This document shows positions 34,629 to 44,400 of a stretch of DNA of 64,000 nucleotides, piece by piece. A program made the position numbers and the translations under genes. This stretch comes from CAYPFY01 sp964410105 (lineage in GTDB: Bacteria; Bacteroidota; Ignavibacteria; UBA10030; SZUA-254). The notes under the pieces were generated by a model. It was not told the origin of the DNA and ran no database searches. It saw only the letters and a list, made by a program, of their open reading frames with translations. The stretch lies in assembly GCA_964410105.1 (NCBI GenBank), contig CAYPFY010000007.1:1-64000 (forward strand), in the 5' to 3' direction. Every line of letters begins with the position of its first letter. The first letter of the stretch is position 1.

Positions 34629-35387
34629 TTACTTCCAGAAGAAGCCCCTCATCCGGCGATCCTCCCGGAATTTTTCCAGAGCATCGAAATCCAGAGGGAA
34701 GGTAGCAATCCCATCATCGGCCACGGGAGCATAAAATCCATCCGGATCAGTACATGTCGGGTCGGCGAGTCCTCCCACCCCGCAGCTCCGGAGGGGAGGA
34801 AGCGAGGAGAGCCGGCTCCAGTCGCTGATCCCCACGTAAACTCCGAACTCATAGGCGCGTGTGACCGACAGATGTCGCCAGAGGGAGCGGGAATAATCGG
34901 GAGAAGCCTTTCTGCTGACCGAAAGGGCGGGAACGAGCACCAGATCGGGGAGACGTGTTGACTTCTGAAACAGATCTGAGAACCAGAAATCTGCGCATAC
35001 GAGGACGAGAATATTCTTCCCATTGAGCTGGAACTCGCCGAAGGCGCTGCCTGGCGAAACGCGCTCCCGCTCGTTAAAATAGGGTCTGATTTTTGAATAC
35101 GTGGCGATCGTTTCGCCGCGAGAATTCACTGCGCGGCCGAAATTGACACGACGGCCATCCAGGACGCCGTGGTGCGAGCCGCCGACAACCGTACAGCCTG
35201 CTTCACGGGCGATACTCCGGACGAATGCGTCATACTCATCACCCTCATCGAGGAAAAACCGTTCAGGGAGAAGGACAAGGTCTTCTGCATCGAACCGGCC
35301 CAGCGAATGCACGAGCGATTCCACGCGATCGAGGTTAAAGCGGTTATCGTCGGATCGGAGCGTCGGATTAAGAAGGGCGATCTTCAC
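34629..35387 (-). CDS. Carbon-nitrogen hydrolase (nitrilase superfamily amidase)
   Basis: Amidase of 252 residues with the Glu-Lys-Cys triad of the nitrilase superfamily: E42 in LLPERFF, K99 in YSKIRPY and C131 in VLVCADFWF. The family hydrolyses amide C-N bonds of small metabolites or N-acyl groups. This member is divergent from the beta-ureidopropionase at 45825 and its substrate is unknown. It lies 38 bases after enolase and 136 bases before the permease gene. Confidence 0.8.
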   Translation of the reverse strand: MKIALLNPTLRSDDNRFNLDRVESLVHSLGRFDAEDLVLLPERFFLDEGDEYDAFVRSIAREAGCTVVGGSHHGVLDGRRVNFGRAVNSRGETIATYSKIRPYFNERERVSPGSAFGEFQLNGKNILVLVCADFWFSDLFQKSTRLPDLVLVPALSVSRKASPDYSRSLWRHLSVTRAYEFGVYVGISDWSRLSSLPPLRSCGVGGLADPTCTDPDGFYAPVADDGIATFPLDFDALEKFREDRRMRGFFWK

Positions 35388-35425
35388 GTAGGGGGCAGCC
35401 GGGCTTTGTGCGATCTCCCCGGCGC

Positions 35426-36700
35426 TCAGAAAGCGCCGAGGCCGGGAAAGAGGGCATTCGCATCGAGCTCCTCCTCTATGCGAATCAGTTGGTTATATTT
35501 CGCCACGCGGTCGGTGCGGCTGGCGGAGCCGGTCTTGATCTGGCCCGCGTTCGTCGCGACGGCCAGATCGGCGATGAAAGCATCCTCTGTCTCGCCGGAG
35601 CGGTGGCTGATGACGGTCGAATAGCCGGCCCGTTTTGCCATTTCGATGCAGTCGAAGGTTTCGGTGAGCGTTCCGATCTGATTCAGCTTGACGAGAATGG
35701 AATTCGCCACCCCCTTGTCGATCCCTCTCGAGAGAATCTCCGTATTGGTCACAAAAAGATCATCTCCGACCAGCTGAACCTTTTCCCCGAGCGCATCGGT
35801 GAGCATCTTCCACCCTTCCCAGTCATTCTCCGCCATACCATCCTCGATGGACAGGATAGGATAATCCTTCAAAAACTTCTCATAGAGCCTGACCATCTGC
35901 TCCGAACTCTTCGAGCTCTTGTCCGATTTAAAAAAAACATACTTCCCCTTCTGCCACATCTCGCTCGATGCGACATCGAGCGCCAGGCACACATCTTTGC
36001 CTGGATTCAGTCCCGCCCTTTGGATAGCCTCGACGATAAGATCGAGCGCTTCCCCGTTCGACTTCAGGCTTGGAGCGAACCCGCCCTCGTCGCCCACCGA
36101 CGTACTATATCCCTTCTTGCTCAAAACGCTCTTCAGCGCGTGAAACACCTCGGCGCCCATCCGGAGAGCTTCCGTGAAATTCACCGCCTCGACAGGCACG
36201 ATCATGAATTCCTGGAAATCGACCGTATTATCCGCATGACGTCCGCCGTTCAGAATATTCATCATGGGGACGGGCAGAACCTTCGCATTCGGCCCTCCGA
36301 GATAGCGGTAAAGCGGGAGACGGAGCCCGGCGGCGGCGGCGCGGGCAACGGCCATCGACACGCCCAGAATAGCGTTGGCGCCGAGCGCACTCTTATTCGG
36401 CGTCCCGTCGAGCTGGATCATAAGCCTGTCAATGCCGGCCTGATCCGTTGCGTCGAACCCGATTATTTCGCCGGCAATCTTCTCGTTGACATTTTCGACG
36501 GCGGTAAGGACGCCTTTGCCTCCGTAGCGCATCTTATCGTTATCGCGCAACTCCACGGCCTCATGCTCACCGGTCGAGGCGCCGCTCGGGACGGCTGCCC
36601 GGCCCTTCGTCCCCGACTCCAGCTCGACATCGACCTCGACGGTCGGATTACCCCGTGAGTCGAGTATCTCGCGCGCATAGATATCGGTAATCGTCATCAT
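35426..36700 (-). CDS. eno: Enolase
   Basis: Glycolytic enzyme converting 2-phosphoglycerate to phosphoenolpyruvate, 424 residues. It begins MMTITDIYAREILDSRGNPT and has GASTGEHEAVELRD, NGGRHADN, GDEGGFAPSL, SIEDGMAENDW, the catalytic lysine segment VKLNQIGTLTET and SHRSGETED. ATG 36700 has GGAG six bases upstream; the frame is open further but not enolase-like. Standard length; housekeeping gene between the surface-glycan block and the amidase. Confidence 0.97.
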   Translation of the reverse strand: MMTITDIYAREILDSRGNPTVEVDVELESGTKGRAAVPSGASTGEHEAVELRDNDKMRYGGKGVLTAVENVNEKIAGEIIGFDATDQAGIDRLMIQLDGTPNKSALGANAILGVSMAVARAAAAGLRLPLYRYLGGPNAKVLPVPMMNILNGGRHADNTVDFQEFMIVPVEAVNFTEALRMGAEVFHALKSVLSKKGYSTSVGDEGGFAPSLKSNGEALDLIVEAIQRAGLNPGKDVCLALDVASSEMWQKGKYVFFKSDKSSKSSEQMVRLYEKFLKDYPILSIEDGMAENDWEGWKMLTDALGEKVQLVGDDLFVTNTEILSRGIDKGVANSILVKLNQIGTLTETFDCIEMAKRAGYSTVISHRSGETEDAFIADLAVATNAGQIKTGSASRTDRVAKYNQLIRIEEELDANALFPGLGAF

Positions 36701-36775
36701 AGAAAACTCCAGGAATCTCAAAAAAAGTGATTCAATATCGCCAAAACACAAAAGAAATGCAATGAACTGCCGGGA

Positions 36776-37819
36776 TCAGCCCTTCAGAGTCTTTTCCGCC
36801 CGCCGGAGGACTTCATCGACAGTCAGGAGTTTCATGCATTCCATATACCCTGCGCCACTACGGTTACAGAAATCAAGATGGCAGGGGTGGCAGGGAACAT
36901 CCATGCGGAGGGCGGCATGGCCGCTTGCCGCATCGTAAAACGGGGGCACGTAGGGAAACCAGATAGCCTCCTCACCCGGGCCAAAAATCCCGATCGTCCG
37001 GACCCCGAGAGCGGCGGAGATATGCATCGTCCCGTTATCATTTGCGATATAGAGAGAAAACAATGACACAATCGCTGCGAGCTGGCGCAAAGGGAGAGGC
37101 GGAATTGCGAGAGAATTTCCGACCGATGCGTGCAAAACTTTTTTCACGACTTCCGCATCGCCGGGTCCCTGAGTCAGCACAACCTGCGCATTGAGCTTTG
37201 CGCGAAGTCGGTCGATCAGAGCGCCAAAATTCTCTGCAGGCCACATCTTGGCGGGCCAGCTCGCCCCGGGGTGCACGCCGACGATCGTCCTCGATACGTC
37301 GATCCCCTGCCAGGAGAGGTAATTCCGGGCCTCGCGCTTCTCATCCTCGGTAAGAAAAACCTCCGTACGCCAGGCGGTCGGCTCCACGCCGAGAGGTTTC
37401 ACATACTGATAATGAAACTGTACTGCCGTCTTCGGCTTGCCGTCATCCTTGATCCGGTCGGTATAGAGCCGTCCGCGCCCCTTCACATCCTTCCCTATAC
37501 GAACCCGGGCGCCGCTGGCTGCTGCCAGCAGAGCGGTCCGCGGGTTGGAGAAAAAATCCACAAAGGCATCGAACTTTTTCTGCCGGAGGAGGCGCATAAC
37601 CCTGGGCTGTTCAAAAAGGGCGGGTTTAGCCAGATCGAACGGGATCACCTCATCCAGGCAAGGATTATGCTCCAGGAGAGAAGCGGCATTCTTCTCGCCG
37701 AGATACGCGATAAACGCTTCAGGATACTTCTGGCGAACGGCGCGGATGACCGGAGTCGTCAAAACAACATCGCCAATGAATTTCAATCGTGAAAGCAGAA
37801 TGCGTGAAAATTCCGGCAT
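36776..37819 (-). CDS. Glycosyltransferase family 9 (heptosyltransferase-like)
   Basis: GT9 enzyme of 347 residues related to ADP-heptose:LPS heptosyltransferases. It opens with ILLSRLKFIGDVVLTTPVIRAVRQKYP, the family N-terminus, and holds VHPGASWPAKMWP and the C-terminal IANDNGTMHISAALGVRTIGIFGP donor-binding segment. PCHPCHL near the end is also common in the family. It likely adds a sugar to lipopolysaccharide core on the cytoplasmic face. A TTGCTT-N17-TAATAT promoter-like pair is present directly upstream (37825-37853), very close to the ATG. Confidence 0.88.
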   Translation of the reverse strand: MPEFSRILLSRLKFIGDVVLTTPVIRAVRQKYPEAFIAYLGEKNAASLLEHNPCLDEVIPFDLAKPALFEQPRVMRLLRQKKFDAFVDFFSNPRTALLAAASGARVRIGKDVKGRGRLYTDRIKDDGKPKTAVQFHYQYVKPLGVEPTAWRTEVFLTEDEKREARNYLSWQGIDVSRTIVGVHPGASWPAKMWPAENFGALIDRLRAKLNAQVVLTQGPGDAEVVKKVLHASVGNSLAIPPLPLRQLAAIVSLFSLYIANDNGTMHISAALGVRTIGIFGPGEEAIWFPYVPPFYDAASGHAALRMDVPCHPCHLDFCNRSGAGYMECMKLLTVDEVLRRAEKTLKG

Positions 37820-37862
37820 CGCTGATATTAGGCAAGTTCCGGGAGAGAAGCAACGAGCAAAC

Positions 37863-39527
37863 TCAGGGGGAGGTTGCCTTCACAACGAACACCTGGTACT
37901 TCTCGGGGGAAATCTTCCCAAAAGCATAGGGAGCCGGGCCCCAGACATCGGAATAGAACCCTGCGCCCGCGGCATGATTCATCGTGGCGATCCAGGTCGT
38001 CGCGCCATGCTCGAGCGAGTCGACAGGCGCAATATTCCCTGTGGGAAAGGCAAACAGCGCCGTATTATTCAAAGGGACCACCACCACGTCTCCGGGAAAA
38101 AGCCGCGATCGCTCCACATCGAGGGCCCTCCCCGCGGCTTCCATATAATACTGAAAACCCCAGTGGCCCTGGAACCAGAGGGCAGATCCGGGGTTGCGGG
38201 GGTGTGAGGCAATTGCCAGCGCATCTTCACGGATCGTGTTGGCCAGAGAATAATCTGCAAAAGCCACGGCGATCGAAAGGAGGGCTGCCGGGAAGATCGG
38301 GACCCAAGCGGATCGGGGCACCTTTCCACCGTTACGATCCGCTATTCTGCGAATCACAAGCATCGCCGCAGGAGGAACGAGCGGAAGAATCGACCGGCCG
38401 TTGACAGTCCAATTGAGGGCGGCGGAAAACAGGAACGTCCCCGCCACCCAGAAAAAAAGAAGCAACGAATCGCCATCCCGGTGAAGAAGAAAATCGTTTC
38501 CGGCGAGAAACAACACTGCACACCCGGCAACGGCGAAAGCGCCCAGCTGCACCATGAGCCCCCACTTCGTCCCGTCCGCATCGGTCAGCGCCACGTCGCC
38601 TAGCGAATGGATCCTTAGCAAGACAAGGATCGTTCCGACGAACAACGCGAGCCCGGCGACCGCGTGGCGGGTACTCCAGAACTTCGTCAGATGAAAAACC
38701 GGAATAATGAAACATCCCCCAGTAAAGGTGAGGCCCGTCAAAAACTTCGCCATCGGGCCATATCCCCCGGCCGATGATGTCGCGTAGAACGCCGCGTCCG
38801 AAAGCAACCCCTTTCCGTAAAGGGCAGCCGTAGCCGCCTGATACAAGGCCAGAAGCGCAAGGGGGATCAGCAAAAAAAGCAGCGACCGATCGATCCGGCG
38901 ATTCGTGGCAATCGTCCAGACCATAATCAAAAGCACAAAGCTTACTCCGAAATATTTGGTCAGGGCTGCCAGCGCAACAAAAACCGAGGAGAGGAGGAGA
39001 AGCGGAGAAGATTTTCTTCGTGTGCCCCGGATCCAGAAAAAGACGGCCCACACGCCGAAGCAGAGCATCAGCGCATCGGACATGAGCGTCGTACACGACA
39101 CAAGAAAGGCTGGCGAAAAAAGCGCGATTAAGGCGGCCTTGAGAGCATCGGCGCAGAAATACTTCGAAAGAAAATAGATCCCGACCACCAGTCCCAGGGC
39201 GGGAATCAGAAACACGACATGGAGAGATACCTCGCTCCAACCCAGGAAACCCGGTGCGAGAGCCATGTAGTATGAAGCCCCCGGAGGATTCTTGGTCACC
39301 TCATACATTGGACGGGAACTCCCAAACCAATTCACCGAGAAACCGTATGGGTCGAAGGGGTTTTGACGGATATGCTTTGCCGTCCAGATGAAGAGCGGGT
39401 CGTCGACATGTATCGCCTTATCGACGAAAAACGCAAGACACAGCAGCGTTGCCGCCGCCAGGAGAAGGACGCTCCGTCTCCCGGAGGTCTCAGAAATTCT
39501 TGAATATTCTTGCGGAGAACCGTTCAT
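37863..39527 (-). CDS. GT-C-like multi-pass membrane protein (PMT/ArnT-type)
   Basis: Integral membrane protein of 554 residues with about 11-12 predicted helices. The first extracytoplasmic loop contains HVDDPLFIWTAKHI, the Asp-Asp-containing loop in the place of the catalytic acidic motif of GT-C lipid-linked glycosyltransferases (GT39/GT83), and the C-terminal ~150 residues form a soluble domain. Such enzymes move sugars from polyprenyl-phosphate donors in the periplasm. ATG 39527 lies 38 bases inside the preceding gene; no later methionine would keep the first helix. Acceptor unknown. Confidence 0.68.
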   Translation of the reverse strand: MNGSPQEYSRISETSGRRSVLLLAAATLLCLAFFVDKAIHVDDPLFIWTAKHIRQNPFDPYGFSVNWFGSSRPMYEVTKNPPGASYYMALAPGFLGWSEVSLHVVFLIPALGLVVGIYFLSKYFCADALKAALIALFSPAFLVSCTTLMSDALMLCFGVWAVFFWIRGTRRKSSPLLLLSSVFVALAALTKYFGVSFVLLIMVWTIATNRRIDRSLLFLLIPLALLALYQAATAALYGKGLLSDAAFYATSSAGGYGPMAKFLTGLTFTGGCFIIPVFHLTKFWSTRHAVAGLALFVGTILVLLRIHSLGDVALTDADGTKWGLMVQLGAFAVAGCAVLFLAGNDFLLHRDGDSLLLFFWVAGTFLFSAALNWTVNGRSILPLVPPAAMLVIRRIADRNGGKVPRSAWVPIFPAALLSIAVAFADYSLANTIREDALAIASHPRNPGSALWFQGHWGFQYYMEAAGRALDVERSRLFPGDVVVVPLNNTALFAFPTGNIAPVDSLEHGATTWIATMNHAAGAGFYSDVWGPAPYAFGKISPEKYQVFVVKATSP

Positions 39528-41730
39528 ACCATTCGCACCGTTCAATCCACTCTTCGACCTCCCGTACGGACGCATCGTTGGTCAGATCGTTGAGACTTTT
39601 CCAGAAATGGACCCTTGCGGTCTGAAACTTCTTCTGGTAAAAAAAAGCTCGACCGAGAGTTTGTTCTCTCATTGCATTCAGCACAGAAAGATTGAATCGG
39701 GCCTTGTCTGACTCACACTCATCGACAACGGTCTGGTACCGGCTGTACCGGAAATCGATCCGCGCCTTGAGGAGACTCACGAGCGGATTTTTTGAAAAGC
39801 GGGAGAGGTTGTCGAGAATGGCGGCGGCTTCGGAATCGCTTTTCGCTGACAGATACGTGGCGAAACCCCGGGTGAGCGCCGAATCATTCATGGCGGCGAG
39901 GCGGATCGCCGACGCCTCGTTAAGACGGTCGGAAAGATCGAGATCCAGAGCCTGCCGGTAGGACCCTTCAGCAGACGAGAATTTTCCCATGAGGCAGAGC
40001 GCGTCCCCGTAGAGAAGCAGCAGGCTGACGGATTCCACCCGGAGCAATGAATCGCGCAGAGCCTGATCCACAAGCCGGACAACCGTGTCATAGCGGGCGG
40101 TGCCGGAGGCGGCTCGGACGAGACCTGAGAAGGACTCCGTATTCCAGCTAATGGAGAGGGCCTTTGAAAAATCAGCCATTGCTCCTTCGGGATTTTTCAA
40201 GATCTTATGAAAGCCGTCGTCATTCAACAGAGCAATTGTTCGAACGCATTCCTTTGCGAAAATCGAAGGCCTGCGAAAATAGTACTCCACATGTTTCCTC
40301 CATCCCTCCGGCACCGGGATGCGCGCCAGAAACGATTGCCATTCCGTCACAAGCTCGTCGTACGATCGCCCATAGAGACGGTCGGGGGAGCGGCCGTGAT
40401 AGAGGTCCTTGAACCGGATGATCCCGTACCGGTCGATCAGATACTGGCAGAAGGATCCCATAAGAACATAGCTAAGGGAAGACGCATGAGTCGCGAAACC
40501 CAAGGGGCCAATCAGTCTCTGAGGATCGCGAACCAGTTCAAAATGACGGATCGCGGCGGCATACTGATGGAGAGTGCGATTGCCGAACTCCCCATCGATC
40601 GCGGTCGCAAGGCCCTCGACAAGGCCGATATCATAGTGAGCCCTGATAACCGGCATCCCGAACTCGCCGGCGAGGACGTGGACGATCTCATGTTTCAGGG
40701 AGAATTGCCAGGAATCCTTGTCGAGATGGATCTCACGCAGCCACGGCTTTGCGATATTCGTCGTTGACGTTCCGATCGAAGCCAGCTTTGAGTCTGCGTC
40801 GGGATAGATATAAGAAGCAACCTTCGTATTTCCCGACTGCAGCGCTGATGCCACCTGATAGTAAAAAAACTCATGCAGAGCCGCGATCCAAGGAAGCTCA
40901 TCTGGCAGGAATGACCCGGGCGCGTAGTGAATCACAAAATGATCCGTCTCGATATGCGCAGAAAGGCTTTTCTGGATCGACCATTCTGATGATTCAAATT
41001 TTAGGTTCGTGCGTCCGAACCAGGCAGCCACGAGAATGAACGCAAGACAAACGGCACCGGCACCGGGGAGAGAAGCAAAAACCCGGAGTTTTTTCTCGTG
41101 CTGTTTGGCCAGGGCCACTACGCAGAGGAAAAACGCCGCCGCGACCAGCGTCACCCCGCGGAAGAGCAGGAAGGCAGGCGTAATCCTCACAACCTCGTCA
41201 TAGGAGATCCCGGGAAAATATCCGTAGATAAAATTATATGAAAAAATCTGAGGAGAGGAGTACCCGAGATAGACCGGGTACAGCAAAACAATCAGAAGCA
41301 CGAGCAGATAGGCCCTGAGCGGCCGGCGAAACACCGAGCAGCACATAAGCGCGAGCGACACCGACCAGATCGAGGTAATGACGGGGAGCAGCATATAATA
41401 GAGAGCGCCCTCCTTGATTGCGCAATTCTTCACGAATGCGACGTTCACAGTTGCGACACCAAGCGGAATTGCAAGCAGCGCCCCGCATCGTAGCCAGGTC
41501 GTGGCGGGAAAGCCACGCCCCATCGGACCCCGGCCAGAAAACTCACACCGGGCAGGCAGCCAAAGAGCGAAGGGAGTCACAAGGGCAATGGCCGTAGAAA
41601 ACTCATAGCCAAGGTAGTTCAAAAGCGGAATCTGGATAATGGCCAAAGAGAAAGCCAGAAATATTCCACCGCATGTGATGAAATAATGGGACCGGGCAAT
41701 GTGGATGAGCTGTCTCATCGGAGCATTCAC
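39490..41730 (-). CDS. Membrane-anchored gluzincin-like protein with TPR tail
   Basis: A 746-residue protein of unusual build: about six or seven helices at 15-245, an extracytoplasmic domain at about 265-500 with a zinc-peptidase pattern KHEIVHVLAGE (HExxH) followed about 25 residues later by LVEGLATA, whose glutamate could be the third ligand, and a helical C-terminus at about 540-740 with repeats resembling TPRs. The Peptidase MA-like layout fits. GTG 41730 overlaps the upstream stop as GTGA. It sits between two GT-C-like genes, so it may trim or process surface or glycosylated proteins; this is inference. Confidence 0.62.
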   Translation of the reverse strand: MNAPMRQLIHIARSHYFITCGGIFLAFSLAIIQIPLLNYLGYEFSTAIALVTPFALWLPARCEFSGRGPMGRGFPATTWLRCGALLAIPLGVATVNVAFVKNCAIKEGALYYMLLPVITSIWSVSLALMCCSVFRRPLRAYLLVLLIVLLYPVYLGYSSPQIFSYNFIYGYFPGISYDEVVRITPAFLLFRGVTLVAAAFFLCVVALAKQHEKKLRVFASLPGAGAVCLAFILVAAWFGRTNLKFESSEWSIQKSLSAHIETDHFVIHYAPGSFLPDELPWIAALHEFFYYQVASALQSGNTKVASYIYPDADSKLASIGTSTTNIAKPWLREIHLDKDSWQFSLKHEIVHVLAGEFGMPVIRAHYDIGLVEGLATAIDGEFGNRTLHQYAAAIRHFELVRDPQRLIGPLGFATHASSLSYVLMGSFCQYLIDRYGIIRFKDLYHGRSPDRLYGRSYDELVTEWQSFLARIPVPEGWRKHVEYYFRRPSIFAKECVRTIALLNDDGFHKILKNPEGAMADFSKALSISWNTESFSGLVRAASGTARYDTVVRLVDQALRDSLLRVESVSLLLLYGDALCLMGKFSSAEGSYRQALDLDLSDRLNEASAIRLAAMNDSALTRGFATYLSAKSDSEAAAILDNLSRFSKNPLVSLLKARIDFRYSRYQTVVDECESDKARFNLSVLNAMREQTLGRAFFYQKKFQTARVHFWKSLNDLTNDASVREVEEWIERCEWYERFSARIFKNF

Positions 41731-43553
41731 GGGACAGGGAGCTCCCTGATCTTGACCGAATCTCCGTTTTTGATATAAAGACTTCTCAGAAGATCGAACA
41801 ATGGCTTGGTCGGGTGATCGGCCTTCGACCAGTTTTCGAGGATTGCAATAGCGTCGGCGCGCTTCCCCTGGGCTTCGCAGATCCGGGCTAGAACGAGCAC
41901 CGCTTGGGCGGACGAGGGGTTAATTTGCAACACCCGGCGGAATTCCCTCTCAGCATCAGCCAATCGACCGAGTTGCGCTTCAGCGACGCCAAGCCGGAAA
42001 TGAATATCATCCGATGAATCGTGGAATGTGAGCCCACGGCTGTAGATTGCCGCGGCGGAATCATAGGACCGGAGCTGTTCATAGAACGACCCCGCCTCGA
42101 GAAAGCGAACCGGCCTCTTATCGATAAAAGTAAGTTGGCGTGAAACATCGGCGGCCTCCGGGATCTTCCCCTCAAGAGACAGAATGTCCCGGAAAAACAG
42201 ATAGCCGCGGGGATCATCGGGAGCGCGCGCGATATACCCCTGAATTGCGGACGCGGCGGCGGGGTAAGCCTGCGCTTCATAATAGGACCCGGCCAGGCTG
42301 AAATAGGACGGCGCATACGTAGGAGCCTTCACGATGGCATCCTCAAAAAGTTTCGCACCATCATGCCACACCGGAAGGCGTGAGAACGACATGATACCCA
42401 TTGCGGCGGTGACGGCGATGGCGGAGGCCCGGGCCAAGTCCGGAGTTCTGCGTGACACGATGGAAATAATCCTGCCAGCCGCTATCGAGAAGCCGACCAT
42501 GGGGACGTACAAACGATGTTCGAGGATGGGAATGGGCACGGGAATAAGCCCCAGAAGCGGGAGAAAGCCGATTGCGATCCACGACAGCGCGAAACCCATG
42601 ACCCTATCCCTCTTCCAGGCGAACCCGATCAAAAACACAGACGCCGCACAGGCCAGAATGGCAGCACCATACCAGGGTGACCGTAACCATAGAAGCGCAT
42701 CGGCGGGATGTGCGACCGAAAGATTTAACGGGAAAAGCATCAGGCCGAGATGCTCGGCCACCAGGGGGGGAATATTGGAAAACCTTTCGCCGATCGGGAG
42801 GTGCCCGTAGAGACGTTCTGCGCCGATGATAGCCCCGAACAGACGAAGGCGGGCAATCAGATACAGAATCACAATGACCACGAAAGGGATAAACCGGCGA
42901 AGCGATCGGAGCGAAAACATGTCGCGGACAGATCGTACCGGTGACAAAAGATCACAGAGCGGAATCGCGGCGATGTAGAAAACGGCGGACTCTTTCGTCA
43001 TGAGCGCGAGCAGGAATGACCCCACGGATAGAATCCAGAATACCATTTGCGCGGGAGACTGTGTCCAGCGCCGGTAGAAGATCACCGTTGACACGACGAA
43101 AACCGCGAGAAGAACATCGTTCCGGCCTGCGATCCACGCCACGGACTCCGTCTGGATGGGGTGGAGAGCTGCAATGAGCCCCGCGCAGAGCGCTGAAAAT
43201 TCATCCTCCACAAGCGACCTGGCCAGCAGGAAAACGAAGCAGCAAAAGATGATATGCAAAACGAGATTCACAAGATGGAACCCGAGCGGATTCAACCCCC
43301 AGAGGTGGAAGTCCACGATAAAACTCACAAGAAGCAGGGGCCTGTAATAGACGCTCTCACCGCCGGCGGCGGCAAAGGCATGAGAAGAAAAGGCCGGTCC
43401 CGCATTCTTCCAGGAGGAAAGGAATGTCGAGTTATGATAGACCAGTTCGTCGTCATCGTAGTTCACAAAACCGAACCTCAACGACTGGCCGTAAACGCAC
43501 GCCGCGGCGACGGCGATCGTGGCAAGAGATTTCCAGGGCGACGTAGAGGACAT
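41727..43553 (-). CDS. TMTC-like GT-C membrane protein with TPR domain
   Basis: Membrane glycosyltransferase-like protein of 608 residues. The first loop has FVNYDDDELVYHN, the acidic motif of GT-C enzymes, followed by about ten helices up to residue 405 with HPIQTESVAWIAGRNDVL, which is a diagnostic segment of the TMTC/DUF1736 family. The last 200 residues form TPR repeats (for example SSDDIHFRLGVAEAQLGRLADAEREFRRVLQINP-type units). Eukaryotic TMTCs O-mannosylate cadherins; bacterial members are largely uncharacterised. Starts 3 bases after the GT2 gene stop. Confidence 0.78.
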   Translation of the reverse strand: MSSTSPWKSLATIAVAAACVYGQSLRFGFVNYDDDELVYHNSTFLSSWKNAGPAFSSHAFAAAGGESVYYRPLLLVSFIVDFHLWGLNPLGFHLVNLVLHIIFCCFVFLLARSLVEDEFSALCAGLIAALHPIQTESVAWIAGRNDVLLAVFVVSTVIFYRRWTQSPAQMVFWILSVGSFLLALMTKESAVFYIAAIPLCDLLSPVRSVRDMFSLRSLRRFIPFVVIVILYLIARLRLFGAIIGAERLYGHLPIGERFSNIPPLVAEHLGLMLFPLNLSVAHPADALLWLRSPWYGAAILACAASVFLIGFAWKRDRVMGFALSWIAIGFLPLLGLIPVPIPILEHRLYVPMVGFSIAAGRIISIVSRRTPDLARASAIAVTAAMGIMSFSRLPVWHDGAKLFEDAIVKAPTYAPSYFSLAGSYYEAQAYPAAASAIQGYIARAPDDPRGYLFFRDILSLEGKIPEAADVSRQLTFIDKRPVRFLEAGSFYEQLRSYDSAAAIYSRGLTFHDSSDDIHFRLGVAEAQLGRLADAEREFRRVLQINPSSAQAVLVLARICEAQGKRADAIAILENWSKADHPTKPLFDLLRSLYIKNGDSVKIRELPVP

Positions 43554-43556
43554 CGG

Positions 43557-44333
43557 TCACCCGCTGTGCGGAGGCACCTTCGTCCCGAGATTTGTTGGAC
43601 GCAGGACGTGCAGGCGTCGGAGGGTAAAGATGGCGAGGGCTGAGAGAGTATTGACGCCGTATCGGATGCTTCTGCGAAAATTTATCGATGACGACGTATC
43701 GTGGTACCGCACGGGGACCGGGATTTCGCCGATGCGGAATCCGGCGTCGACACACTGGAGAAGCATCTGGCTATCGAACACAAAGTCGTCGGAATTCCGT
43801 TCCCACGGAATTTCTTCCAGCACCTTCCGCGTAAAGGCACGGAACCCGGTATGCCATTCGGACAAATTCATCCCCGTGCACACGTTTTCCGTAAAAGTCA
43901 GGAGGCGGTTCGCGACATATTTATAGAGAGGCATACCCCCGCTGAGAGCCTCCTTGCGGGTTCGAATCCGTGACCCGAGCATCACATCGAAGTACCCTTC
44001 ACGCAAAAACCCCACAAGGTACGGAGTCAGCCGGCTGTCGTACTGGTAATCGGGATGAATCATCACCACGATATCGGCGCCATGGTCAAGAGCGGTCCGG
44101 TAGCAGGTCTTCTGGTTGCCGCCATATCCCCTGTTGGCGTCATGCTGGATGACAGTAAGCCCGAGGCGTCGGGCGACAGCAACCGTATCGTCGCTGCTCG
44201 AGTCATCGACGAGCACGATCTCATCCACCGTGCCGCGGGGGATATCCCTGACCGTTGGCTCGAGAGTTCGCCCGGCGTTGTAGGCGGGCATGACGGCGAT
44301 GATTTTTGGCGAATCGTTCACGGATGGTGGCAT
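43557..44333 (-). CDS. Glycosyltransferase family 2 (dolichyl/polyprenyl-phosphate sugar synthase-like)
   Basis: GT2 enzyme of 258 residues. N-terminal IIAVMPAYNAGRTLEPTVRDIP, nucleotide-binding EIVLVDDSSSDDT, GYGGNQKTCYRTAL and metal-binding HPDYQYD (usual HADLQYDP) match the DPM1-like branch; a hydrophobic C-terminal stretch is weak and probably peripheral. A polyprenyl-phosphate-linked sugar made here would be the natural donor for the two GT-C-like proteins encoded directly downstream. It follows murA by 67 bases. Confidence 0.87.
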   Translation of the reverse strand: MPPSVNDSPKIIAVMPAYNAGRTLEPTVRDIPRGTVDEIVLVDDSSSDDTVAVARRLGLTVIQHDANRGYGGNQKTCYRTALDHGADIVVMIHPDYQYDSRLTPYLVGFLREGYFDVMLGSRIRTRKEALSGGMPLYKYVANRLLTFTENVCTGMNLSEWHTGFRAFTRKVLEEIPWERNSDDFVFDSQMLLQCVDAGFRIGEIPVPVRYHDTSSSINFRRSIRYGVNTLSALAIFTLRRLHVLRPTNLGTKVPPHSG

Positions 44334-44400
44334 CCAGGGGACTTGGGCGGACCGAGAATTTACCGATCAGGGACTCCGGAGAGCCGATACTGCGGAGACA

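Noticed and set aside
35408..36658. Long open frame of about 416 codons antisense to enolase
   Set aside because: Enolase is unambiguous on the minus strand; the antisense product is unrecognisable.
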